Positions 18,052-27,347 of a stretch of DNA of 64,000 bases are shown one piece after another (position 1 is the first letter of the stretch; the number at the start of each line of letters is the position of its first letter). The notes beneath the pieces are model-generated. The model had not been told where the DNA came from, searched no databases, and saw nothing but the letters and a program-made list of their open reading frames with translations. The stretch covers positions 62,001-126,000 of the forward strand of contig JABABA010000004.1 in assembly GCA_014238415.1 (NCBI GenBank). Direction: 5' to 3'. Position numbers and translations under genes: made by a program. This stretch comes from Planctomycetota bacterium. GTDB taxonomy: Bacteria; Planctomycetota; UBA1135; GCA-002686595.

Positions 18052-18053
18052 CC

Positions 18054-18977
18054 ATGAGCGCGGACCAGATGAGTACAGAGCAGGCAGGGTTGACGGCCGA
18101 GGGTGTGACCCTGGTCGTGCCCGTTTATGACGAAGAGGATGGAATCGAGGGGGTAGTGCGGCGGCTCTCGGCACTCGAACTGGGTGCCCCCCTGGAGTTG
18201 TTGGTAGTCGATGATGGTTCTACTGACGGGACTCGCGCCAAGCTGTCGCAATTGGAACGGGAGGTTGCTTGTCTGCGCGTAATAGAACACGGATACAACC
18301 GGGGTTATGGAGCTGCTCTGAAGACCGGTTTCCGTGAGGCAGCCTATGGAGTCGTGGTGATCACTGATGCGGATGCGACCTATCCCGAGGACCGCATTCG
18401 TGATCTGCTTGACTGCGTAGACCGGGGAGCTGAGATGGCCGTGGGAGCGCGCACCGGCGAATCGGTGCACATTCCTTTGGTGCGTCGTCCAGCGAAATGG
18501 GTCCTACGCAAGTTGGCCAGCTATCTGGCTGGAGTGCACATTCCTGATTTGAATTCTGGCTTGCGTGCTTTTCGCCGAGAGCTGGTGGAAACGTACGTGG
18601 GTATTCTTCCCGATGGGTTCAGCTTTACAACCACCATTACCCTCGCGTCCCTGACCAATCACCACAAGGTCGAGTATGTCACCATCGACTATGCCCATCG
18701 TAGCGGCAGCTCGAAGATCAGGCCAATTCAGGACACGCTGCGCTTCACCTCCTTGATTATTCGTACGGTGTTGTACTTCAATCCGCTCAGGGTCTTCTAT
18801 CCGCTCTTTGCATGTCTGTCCCTGCTCTTGGGGGCGAGTTTCTACTACGACGTTTTCCTGGTGGAAGGCGCGCCAAACCTGAGCGATAAGACGGTGGTCT
18901 TGTTCCTGGCAAGTGTGCAGGTGCTTACCCTGGGGTTGGTGGCGGATTTGATCGATAAGAAAGCGCGGCTGCGCTAG
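18054..18977 (+). CDS. Glycosyltransferase family 2 (polyprenyl/dolichyl-phosphate sugar transferase-like) with C-terminal TM segments
   Basis: TLVVPVYDEEDGIEGVVRRLSAL, LLVVDDGSTDGT, NRGYGAALKTGF, ITDADATYPED. Confidence 0.9.
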   Translation: MSADQMSTEQAGLTAEGVTLVVPVYDEEDGIEGVVRRLSALELGAPLELLVVDDGSTDGTRAKLSQLEREVACLRVIEHGYNRGYGAALKTGFREAAYGVVVITDADATYPEDRIRDLLDCVDRGAEMAVGARTGESVHIPLVRRPAKWVLRKLASYLAGVHIPDLNSGLRAFRRELVETYVGILPDGFSFTTTITLASLTNHHKVEYVTIDYAHRSGSSKIRPIQDTLRFTSLIIRTVLYFNPLRVFYPLFACLSLLLGASFYYDVFLVEGAPNLSDKTVVLFLASVQVLTLGLVADLIDKKARLR

Positions 18978-18994
18978 GGCTCTATTGGCCTAGC
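18973..18994 (+). terminator. Weak terminator-like inverted repeat at 3' end of GT2 gene
   Basis: GCTAGG (18973-18978) / CCTAGC (18989-18994), 10-nt loop; no strong T-tract. Confidence 0.25.
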
Positions 18995-19023
18995 TTAGTT
19001 GGCCCTTGCCCCCGTTTTCAGGC

Positions 19024-19035
19024 TAGAGTTGAGGC
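19024..19035 (+). promoter_or_regulatory. Candidate -10 element TAGAGT, 6 nt upstream of the ATG at 19036
   Basis: GGCTAGAGTTGAGGCATGG. Confidence 0.4.
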
Positions 19036-21213
19036 ATGGAACCTATCAGCCGGTTTGTCGTACTGCTCAGCTTCTTGGTCCTCATGGGGGCTGCTTTTTC
19101 TCAAGACCAAGATCCTGGGTCGGCGCTTGATGAACTCAAGCGCTTGCGGGATGACGCTGAAGCGGAGTTGGTCTGGAAGGTGGTGGAAGGCGGCGACCGT
19201 GCTGCAGCGGAAGGTCTGGTAGAAGCCTACGGGCTGATGGCCAGCACCTGGATGAGGCGTGAGATTATTCGGGCACTGCCACGATTTGACGGCAAGACAG
19301 GCGCAGAGAAACCCGCCTTGGATCATCTTTTCAGTGTGGCACAGACTTCCTAAGATCGCATCCTGCGCGAGGAGGCCTTGCAGGGTCTGGCTGCGGCAAG
19401 CAATCTGGGGAAGGGTTACCTTGCGCGCATCGTCCAGTCCCCCTCTGCGGACATGGTGCGTATACGGGCCTTGGAGATGCACACCCGGGTCTCGGACAAG
19501 TCTGATCATGCCTGGTACCTGGCTTTCTATGAGGACCGGGGCGGGGCGGCTGACCAAAAGCCTAAGAAGCCAAAGCGCAGCCGGCGTTCAAAGAAGAAAG
19601 AAGACGAGGACCCTCCTCAATTGGTGGTTCACCGTCTGTCTCAGATTCGTGCCTTGAGCTTTGAGATGATCGCCTCCACTTTGAAGGAACGAGATATCCT
19701 TAGCGCTTTTGAGACTGAGCCCGCCATGGAAGTGCGTTCCGCCATGCTGCGCGATCTTGAGCGGCGTGGAAACAAGGACCTGGGCAGACTCGCCCGGGAC
19801 CTGGTGGAGGCCGTTGCTCTGCGGGGAGACATGCGGGCGGAAGCTGCTGCGATTCTATCTCGTTCCGAGGGTGCTCGCGTGGCGGACCTGTTCATCGACC
19901 TCGGTCGCAAGCAGGCTGTGACTCCTGTAGTACTGCGCATTGCCATGGCCAAGTTGTTGGCGGATATGGATGATCCCAAGGTGGACAAGAAGACCGCCAA
20001 GATGCTTGGTCGCGGAAAGCCCCATGAAAAGCGTTTTGCTCTGATTGCAACCCGCGGCACCAAGGACGAAAAGGTGCTCAAGAAGATCGCTCGGGGTTTG
20101 ACTGACAGGGATCCCAGTGTGGTTGTCTTGACTCTGGAGATCCTCGGCGAAGCCAAATACGAGGATGGGATCAAGGCTATGGAGAAAGTCCTCGACAAGG
20201 GCAAGACAGAGCTTGTGTTGACCGCTGCCATGAAGGCTCTTAGCCAGATTCGAGGCCGGGACGATGATTGGAGCGCGCGCCTTGAGGCGTTTGCCCGAGG
20301 CGAGCATCGCTTGCTGCGTAATGCTTCGATTCGTGCTCTAGGAGAGGGGCGCAAGTTGCTCGATCTGTTCACGGACACTTTGGAACACCCGGACTGGTCA
20401 ACTCGTTTGGCTACTCTGAATGCTCTTGAATTGGTGCGCACAGCCCCTGTAGTGGGCATCATCGTCGAGCGTATGGGTCAGGAAGATGGTCGCATGCTGC
20501 GGGAGTGTGCTGCCTCCCTCTGGCGTTTGACCGGCGAGCCTTATCGCTTGCGCACCAAAGCCTGGAAGGGGTGGTACGACGACAACAAGGATTCAATCGA
20601 GATAGTCAGCTCTGCGAAACTGGCGCGACTCGAAGAGGATGAAGAAACCCGTCGTCTCAAGGAAACCTCGCGTGTCGAGTTCTTTGGTATTCGCATCGAA
20701 TCCAAGAGCGTGATTTTTATTCTGGACATTTCCGGCTCCATGCTTGAGCAGCTGCGTAGCCGCTATGTGGGCAAGAAAGGTGAGCCACGTATTGATCGGG
20801 CCAAGAGCGAGCTGATCAAGGCCATCGAGAGCCTTGAAGAGGGCGCGCTATTCAATGTGGTGGCTTTCAATGGCGGTGTGCTGCCTTGGAAAGAGGGCCT
20901 CTCTGCGGCTACAGGGTCTACCCGTGCGGAGTGCGGCGAGTGGATCAACAAGCTCGGTGCCCTTGGGGGCACCAACCTCTTTGATTCTCTTGAGCTCGCC
21001 TTCCAGGACGAGGATGTTGACACGATCATGATCCTCTCTGATGGCGAACCGACCGCTGGTCGGATGACCGAGTCCAGTGGAATCCGGCGAGAGGTGATGG
21101 ACTGGAACAAGGACCGCGAAATTCGCATTCATACGGTGGCCATGGGCGGCTCTCTCAAGATCCTGGAGTGGTTGGCTGAGGATTCCGATGGAGAACATGC
21201 GCGCCACGACTGA
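19036..21213 (+). pseudogene. Signal-peptide HEAT-repeat / von Willebrand factor A protein interrupted by one in-frame TAA (19351-19353)
   Basis: ORFs 19036-19353 and 19378-21213 share a frame and the bases between are open; conceptual read-through ...DHLFSVAQTS*DRILREEALQGLAAASNLGKG.... VWA MIDAS VIFILDISGSM, GGTNLFDSL, ILSDGEPT. Confidence 0.7.
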
Positions 21214-21289
21214 TTCTCCTGAGTAGGAGGGACCAGGATTCCGTTCAGCCCTTCCATGGGGCCGCGCGCCTCGGCAGACTCTCCTTCTC

Positions 21290-22282
21290 TTGGCACCCAC
21301 TCTTCGATTCCTGATTTCGATTGCTCTGGCGGGCGGGCTTCTGATCTTGCTGCTGGTCTGGTCGGACTTGTCTCTCGCCGGGGTCTGGGAGAGCCTGGAA
21401 AGATTGGGCTGGGGAGTTTGGCTAGGGACCCTGGCTCTTCAGGCGACTCTGTATCTGCTGCGCGCCCTGCGCCTGCGCACTTTGCTCAGTCCAGATTTGC
21501 CGAGGCCTGTTGGAGGCTTGCTGGCGGTTTCCGTGGTTCACACCCTGATGGCCTACCTACTTCCTGCACGCTTGGGCGAGGCTAGCTTGCCCCTCTACCT
21601 TGCGCGCAGTCTTGGCCGTTCCAAGTCCGAGGGCGCTGCGGTTCTGCTCCTTGTCCGCTTGCTCGACTTTGCCTGCTTGGTTGGCACCATGGCGGTGGTC
21701 TGTTTCTTGCTCGGGGCCAACGCAAAATACCCCGAGTTGACTTGGTTGACCCCTTTGGGCCTGGCGCTCGTGGTTCCAACTGTGTTGTTTGCCCTCTTGA
21801 TTGTGCGCAGTAGCCTGTTGGTCGAATTATTGACCGGCCTGCTCTCGATCCTTCGTTTGCAGCGGTGGCCAATGGGGCAGCGTGTGCTGAACTTCTCTCA
21901 ACGGGTGGGCGAGGATGTGAGTCGAAGGGACGGCAGAAGGCTCTTGATGGGGGCTGTCTGGACCTTGCCCCTGTGGTTGGGGATCTTCAGCTTCTGGGGC
22001 TTGCTGGCTGTGCATACCGGTCTTGTGGACTTGGGTCTCTTGGAGGCAACTTTCGGGTCTTCATTGACGGTGCTCTCGACCTTGATTCCCCTCAATGCCT
22101 TCGCGGGGGTCGGCTTTCAGGATGCGGGCTTTGCTTTTGGGTTTGGCGTGCTCGGGGTAGATCCAACCCTGGCCGCATCCAGTGCTGTTGCCACCCATCT
22201 GGTCTACAGCGTAAACCTGTTGCTCTTCGGCGTTCTTGGGCAGGTATTCATGCCCAAGGCCACGGAACTCAAGTCGACTTGA
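21290..22282 (+). CDS. Lysylphosphatidylglycerol synthase TM region / UPF0104-like membrane protein
   Basis: Multi-pass; VSVVHTLMAYLLPARLGEASLPLYLARSLGRSKSEGAAVLLLVRLLD; GVGFQDAGFAFGF. TTG start; no in-frame ATG/GTG between the upstream stop and 21290. Confidence 0.75.
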   Translation: MAPTLRFLISIALAGGLLILLLVWSDLSLAGVWESLERLGWGVWLGTLALQATLYLLRALRLRTLLSPDLPRPVGGLLAVSVVHTLMAYLLPARLGEASLPLYLARSLGRSKSEGAAVLLLVRLLDFACLVGTMAVVCFLLGANAKYPELTWLTPLGLALVVPTVLFALLIVRSSLLVELLTGLLSILRLQRWPMGQRVLNFSQRVGEDVSRRDGRRLLMGAVWTLPLWLGIFSFWGLLAVHTGLVDLGLLEATFGSSLTVLSTLIPLNAFAGVGFQDAGFAFGFGVLGVDPTLAASSAVATHLVYSVNLLLFGVLGQVFMPKATELKST

Positions 22283-23393
22283 GCGCCATGGGAATGGCCT
22301 CGGCCACTCGCTGCCCAACACATTCCGCGCCCTTGGGCGTGAAATGGAAAGAGTCATAGAAGTGATCGAAATCCAGGGGCAGGTCGTCTATCAATCCAAC
22401 CTCGGTCAGCCCGAGCTCATGGGCGACGCGTGTCTGCACGGAGTCGAGTGTTCTCAGCAGCTGGTGTGCGACCGGGAGGGTGTAGTAGCTGTCCAGCTCG
22501 CCTTCGTATGGTCTCCCTCGGCCGAAATTCCACAGTCGCCGTTTTTCCTCTTCGGTGAATTCTCGTTCCAACCAGGGCTGGCGTACGATCATCACCTGTG
22601 CGCCGTGTTTGTGGGCAGCATCGATCATGCGCCGCAAGTTGCGCTCAAAACACTCGACCATGGGCGCGGGATCAGGGACATGGTCAATCCAATGGGTGGC
22701 ATTGGCACGCATGGCGCGATTGCGCGCGATAGTTCGGCCCACACTCTCACGGTGTTCTACCGGATGGAAGAAACGGCGTGTCAGACGTATGGCCAGTCGA
22801 CGTAGCGCGCAATCCTTGATCGACCATCGGTACTGCGTTTCGGGATTCTGCTGAAAGAGGAAATCAAGGGGCAGATTTTCGTCCTCAACCAGTGCTGGTG
22901 TGTCCTTTTCGAGCCAAGAAACCACATCCGCTGCCCCCACGAAGGTGATCACAAGGTCGAGCTTGGGGTACCGCGGCAGGCATTTTTCCAATACCTTTGC
23001 AAGTGATGCGCAGGTCAAGAGCGAGCGCGAAATGTTGCCCACATGAACCGTGTCTCGATAGTTTTTGGTCAAGCTGCGCTCAGCGACCGCGGGCCAGGCG
23101 TGTGATTGATCCAGTAGGTAACACTCCGCCCCGCTACCTCCGGCCACCAGAATCCTCAATGCATCGGTTTCCTGGGTGGGCGGTTCGGATCCTCGTTCGC
23201 CCCGGGAGTTGATTTCCAATCGAGTCGGGGAAGGCAGGTCCGGCAAGACTTCCTGGTCCAACTGAAAGCGCTGGCGCATGTAGGGTACAAAAGGAAAGTA
23301 GCCGCCACGCGCCAGCCATATTCGGGCGATCATCTCGGCAACAGGTGCCGTGAGGACCAGTACCCCTACCAGTATCAGTACATCGTCCATCAT
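22269..23393 (-). CDS. Membrane-anchored SGNH-hydrolase-like protein
   Basis: N-terminal TM segment, RILVAGGSGAECYLLDQ, C-terminal FYDSFHFTPKGAE. Confidence 0.6.
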   Translation of the reverse strand: MMDDVLILVGVLVLTAPVAEMIARIWLARGGYFPFVPYMRQRFQLDQEVLPDLPSPTRLEINSRGERGSEPPTQETDALRILVAGGSGAECYLLDQSHAWPAVAERSLTKNYRDTVHVGNISRSLLTCASLAKVLEKCLPRYPKLDLVITFVGAADVVSWLEKDTPALVEDENLPLDFLFQQNPETQYRWSIKDCALRRLAIRLTRRFFHPVEHRESVGRTIARNRAMRANATHWIDHVPDPAPMVECFERNLRRMIDAAHKHGAQVMIVRQPWLEREFTEEEKRRLWNFGRGRPYEGELDSYYTLPVAHQLLRTLDSVQTRVAHELGLTEVGLIDDLPLDFDHFYDSFHFTPKGAECVGQRVAEAIPMALKST

Positions 23394-24928
23394 GTTCCGT
23401 TCCTCCGTCTGCGATCACGCAGGATCTGCAACGGATCCACATGGGGATCTTCACGCCAGACAAAGAAGAGGGCCGAAAGCGTCTGGGCTGCCACAAAGGC
23501 CAGGCCCACAGTGAACAGAGGCCAGAATCCACTCGCCCCTGGCCCCAGCTTGACCAGCAGCAGCAATCCCAATCCAGGTAAGAGTCCAGGCCCTACTCGT
23601 CCGAGTGAATAAGCAGTCCATTCCATGGGTCGCACTTGGAGGGTCCTGCCCGCTCCAGCGATGAAGAACAGCGAGAAGATCACATTTGGAATCGCCGTTC
23701 CGAGAGCTACACCCCAGATTCCGTGAGTACGCACAAGAATCAGGGATAGGGCCAGGTTTCCAATGCCCATAGCGAGCAACCCCAATGCCGGACCACGGGG
23801 ATTGCCCGAGCCAAGCAGAATCGGCAAAGCGACTCCACGTACGGGCAGGAACAACAGGAATGATGCCATCAGTACCTGTAGTAGGGGTCCTGCCGCCGGA
23901 TCGTATTCATCTCCCAACCACCAGTCGAGAAACTCCGGCCCAAAAACTAGCAGATATGAGCCCAAGGTAAGGACTATGAACACTGCCACTTTGGACCACT
24001 TGAACAACAAGTCTCGCAACTCGTTCTCTTCATTGCGCGCGCGCATGGCTGCCGCTGCTGGCATGACCACCATGCCAATCGCAAGCAATAGATTGATCAG
24101 CGGATCGAACACCTTGTTCGCCATGCCATAGACCGCTACATCTTTGGGCAGCATGTGGGCTGCGACCACCAGTGCATCTACCTTGAATGCCAGCAGAGCG
24201 CCCATGTTCAGCAAGAAGGCAAAGATCCCAAAGGACAGCAGCTTGCGAGCCTGGTCCATGGAAAGGGCCGAGGGCCGGAAGTGCATTCCTTTATGGCGCT
24301 TGCGAGAGACCATCAAGGCTGTGGTGAACTCAAAGACTGCTACTGCTACTTGTACCAGTGCCAGAGTGCGCAGGGATGTGTCCCAGGTCAAAGCTCCAAT
24401 GGTCAAGCCGAGGCGCAACAACATGCCCGCTCCCATGATCAAGTTGCGGGGCACAAAGTCCTGAAAGGCCTCAAAGACTGCATAGGGCAGGCGCAAGCAG
24501 AACCCTGCCGCAAGGTTGATCAGAACGATGGCAAGGGCCGTGCGCGTGTCCAGGATCGCAGCCCCATCCAGGGACCAGCGCTCGCTCTCAAGCAGTCGGT
24601 CCTCAAAGCCCCACCACATGAAACCGCCAGCCGTCAGGGCTGCGCCTGCCAGGATCAAGGTCAGAGTCAGGCTTTGACCCAGGGCCTCTTTGGCTCCGCG
24701 CTTATCATCGCACCCGATCGCCCTGCTGATCGCGCGCACAGTAGCCACGGGAACCCCCAGAATCATCAACTGCAGGGGTCCAGCTGCCGCGATGACTGCC
24801 TCCCAAATACCAAAGGTCTCCTGGCCAAACACGTTCAAGGTGAAGCGCGCCAGGATCATGAAGACCAGGATCTGGAGGACATTGAGGGCCCAGTTGGAGG
24901 AAATGTTCTTGAGCACAGGTCTTGTCAA
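23390..24928 (-). CDS. Polysaccharide flippase (Wzx/MATE-like)
   Basis: About 12-14 TM segments; N-terminal NWALNVLQILVFMILARFTLNVFGQETFGIWEA; overlaps the SGNH gene by 4 bp. Confidence 0.75.
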   Translation of the reverse strand: MTRPVLKNISSNWALNVLQILVFMILARFTLNVFGQETFGIWEAVIAAAGPLQLMILGVPVATVRAISRAIGCDDKRGAKEALGQSLTLTLILAGAALTAGGFMWWGFEDRLLESERWSLDGAAILDTRTALAIVLINLAAGFCLRLPYAVFEAFQDFVPRNLIMGAGMLLRLGLTIGALTWDTSLRTLALVQVAVAVFEFTTALMVSRKRHKGMHFRPSALSMDQARKLLSFGIFAFLLNMGALLAFKVDALVVAAHMLPKDVAVYGMANKVFDPLINLLLAIGMVVMPAAAAMRARNEENELRDLLFKWSKVAVFIVLTLGSYLLVFGPEFLDWWLGDEYDPAAGPLLQVLMASFLLFLPVRGVALPILLGSGNPRGPALGLLAMGIGNLALSLILVRTHGIWGVALGTAIPNVIFSLFFIAGAGRTLQVRPMEWTAYSLGRVGPGLLPGLGLLLLVKLGPGASGFWPLFTVGLAFVAAQTLSALFFVWREDPHVDPLQILRDRRRRNGT

Positions 24929-24973
24929 TATCGGTTGTGGAAAGGGCCAGATCCCCTCTCACATGGGGGGAAA

Positions 24974-25714
24974 TCAGCGTCCGAGTGCTTCTCCGAGGGG
25001 GCCGCTCTTCATCTTGATCGCCCGCCAGAGGTGGTCGTACCCTGCATTGTTCAGGTGCAAGGGGTCGCTGCTGAGGTTCGGGTCGAGGGAGCCATCGGCC
25101 AGAGTCAATGGGCTGGTATCGACCGTGATGAAAGGGATGCTGCGGATACGGCAGAGTTCACCCAGGTTGGCGTTTGCTTCTTTCAGGGCCTCAACCCGTG
25201 ATTTCTCCATGCTCACCTCGGGCAGCAGAGCCAGAACGGCGATGGGCGCGGAGGGCCAGAGGAGAGTCGCTCGATCGATGATGCTGGCCCCCAGGTCTCG
25301 GATCTGTTCTGGGCTGGCACCTCCAAAGCGATGATCGATGGAGGTCATGTAGAGCACAATACCGCCGGGTTGCGGTGGAATGCCGATGCTCAGGCGTTCG
25401 AGCAACTCGCGCCCGGATTCAAAGGCGACGCCCCGGTTGACGGTTGAGTCCGTCGGTGCGAGTCGCCCAAGGGGCATGCGTTCGATGGTTGAGGACCCAA
25501 AAAACACAACTGGGTGGTCTCCAACGATGGTTTCTCCGCGAAAAAGGTCCAAACGTTGTTGGCGGTGTTCCGCTTGGCGGCGGGTCTCTCGAACCTGATG
25601 GGGCTCGAAGAGATTACGCAGCCGCCAGCCTCCAGGTACCCAGCCAGCCCAGGCGAGGCCCATGTAGCAGACTCCCATGAGGGTCAGGATCGAGGCTGCT
25701 CGGCGGAAAGGCAT
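24974..25714 (-). CDS. SGNH/GDSL hydrolase family protein with N-terminal TM anchor
   Basis: VVFFGSSTIERMPLG (block I), VNRGVAF, DPLHLNNAGYDHLW (block V). Confidence 0.8.
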   Translation of the reverse strand: MPFRRAASILTLMGVCYMGLAWAGWVPGGWRLRNLFEPHQVRETRRQAEHRQQRLDLFRGETIVGDHPVVFFGSSTIERMPLGRLAPTDSTVNRGVAFESGRELLERLSIGIPPQPGGIVLYMTSIDHRFGGASPEQIRDLGASIIDRATLLWPSAPIAVLALLPEVSMEKSRVEALKEANANLGELCRIRSIPFITVDTSPLTLADGSLDPNLSSDPLHLNNAGYDHLWRAIKMKSGPLGEALGR

Positions 25715-25891
25715 GGCCGTCCCAAGCGTGACGCCTGGCGTAGGCAAGGGCAAGGGCGCGAGAGGGGGAATATCAGGGTGGCGACCCCTCTGAGAGCTCC
25801 CAGAATGCCTATCAGGCAAATTGCAACATCCAACCCCTTGACGGATCAGGAGGTGATGTCTTGACTATATCGTGGTCCTCTCATCCCAAAT

Positions 25892-26653
25892 GTGATTGCC
25901 TGCCACTGGCTGCCTGTCCTAATCAAGGTTGGCCCGTTCGACCCAACCATGTTGACTCACGCCTCCCGCTTGGAGCACGAGGAGAAGTACCTCTTGCCTG
26001 CCGCTCGTAGTCAGACCGCTCTCGGTTTGCTGCGGCGGGGACTTCGTGAAGATTCCGATTACCCTCGTGGAAGGATCCACAGCGTTTACTTCGACACACC
26101 TGACTGGAAGCATCTCGAAGAGAAGTCCGCTGGCAACAGGCACAAGACCAAGCTGCGTGTGCGCTGGTATGGTCAGATCGGAAGCAGCAGACCGTCGGGC
26201 GGCTGCTTTGTTGAGGTCAAGGTGCGGCTCGGATCGGCCCGTAGCAAGCTCCGTCTGTCCGCCGCTCCCGAAGCAGCGATCCTAGCTGGGGCACCCCTTC
26301 AGGATCCGGTTTTTGGCGATTTGAAGGCGTTACTTGGGGAGTTGGGTATTCCTGCCTCTGGTACCCTGCGACCTGTCTTCGAAGTGGTCTACGACCGGTA
26401 CAGGTTTGTAGATCCTATCAACCTTGATCGCATCAGCCTCGACACGAAGATCCTGATTTCGCGCACGAATACGCTGGTGTGCCACGGGCGAACGGGTGTT
26501 CCCCTCAATAACGCGGTAGTGGAGGTCAAGGGTCCTGGTGGCCGGCTACCCCGCATCTTGGAGCGTGATCGGCGTTTGAACTTGCGGCGTTCCTCTTTTT
26601 CGAAATACGAGGCCTGTTACATGGCCGCGATCAATAACGCACAGTGCACTTGA
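25892..26653 (+). CDS. VTC-domain (polyphosphate polymerase-like) protein
   Basis: RLEHEEKYLLP, HSVYFDTPDW, KTKLRVRWYG, CFVEVKVR, FEVVYDRYRF, VVEVKGPGG, RRSSFSKYEACYM. Alternative start ATG 25949. Confidence 0.85.
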   Translation: MIACHWLPVLIKVGPFDPTMLTHASRLEHEEKYLLPAARSQTALGLLRRGLREDSDYPRGRIHSVYFDTPDWKHLEEKSAGNRHKTKLRVRWYGQIGSSRPSGGCFVEVKVRLGSARSKLRLSAAPEAAILAGAPLQDPVFGDLKALLGELGIPASGTLRPVFEVVYDRYRFVDPINLDRISLDTKILISRTNTLVCHGRTGVPLNNAVVEVKGPGGRLPRILERDRRLNLRRSSFSKYEACYMAAINNAQCT

Positions 26654-27342
26654 CTATGGAAGAACTCATCAAGCAACTGACAGACTTTGGAGAGCGGGGG
26701 TTGGCTCAGACGGGACTACCCGTTCTCGCCCTCGCCATGGCTGTTTCTCTGGTTTCATCGTTGTTCATCGCTCACCTCTATCGGGTCTTCTATCAGTCCC
26801 GAGCGATTGGCAGTGGAGTGCAGAAGTCATTTCCCATGCTGGGTCCCTCGATCACAGCGGTCTTTATCACTATCCAATTTTCACTGCCCCTATCTTTGGG
26901 GTTGCTTGGCGCACTCTCCATTGTCCGGTTTCGAACGCCAATCAAGGAGCCCGAAGAAATTGCCTTCATCATGCTGGTAGTGGCCGCGTCCTTGTGCTGT
27001 GCGACTTTGAACATGCTCTTCTTGGTGATTATCTTGGCCACGGCGACAGTGGCTTTGATCCTGACCCAACGTTTTGACAAGAGCGCTCGACGCCTCTCTG
27101 CGGGTTTGGTTGTGGTACGTGTGTCTCGGGGGGAGGGCGCTGCAGCTGTGTTGGCTTACCTAAATGAGCAAATCACGAGGGGCTCTGTCGACAGCATGGT
27201 TGAGGAAGGCGACCAGGTAGTGATTTCCTATGGTTTTGTTTCTATTCCTGAAAGCGCAGTACCGGAATTGCGTCAGGGTCTTCATGAGGTGGCCGCAGAC
27301 GCCGAGGTGAACCTCTACTTTGATCAGGGAGCTACCCTCTAG
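26644..27342 (+). CDS. DUF4956 family membrane protein
   Basis: LGLLGALSIVRFRTPIKEPEEIAFIMLVVAASL signature, 4 TM segments. Likely start ATG 26656. Confidence 0.88.
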   Translation: MHLTMEELIKQLTDFGERGLAQTGLPVLALAMAVSLVSSLFIAHLYRVFYQSRAIGSGVQKSFPMLGPSITAVFITIQFSLPLSLGLLGALSIVRFRTPIKEPEEIAFIMLVVAASLCCATLNMLFLVIILATATVALILTQRFDKSARRLSAGLVVVRVSRGEGAAAVLAYLNEQITRGSVDSMVEEGDQVVISYGFVSIPESAVPELRQGLHEVAADAEVNLYFDQGATL

Positions 27343-27347
27343 AGCTA

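Noticed and set aside
24155-25201. 348-aa plus-strand ORF
   Set aside because: Antisense to flippase and SGNH genes; Gln/His/Gly-rich composition, no hydrophobic or domain pattern.
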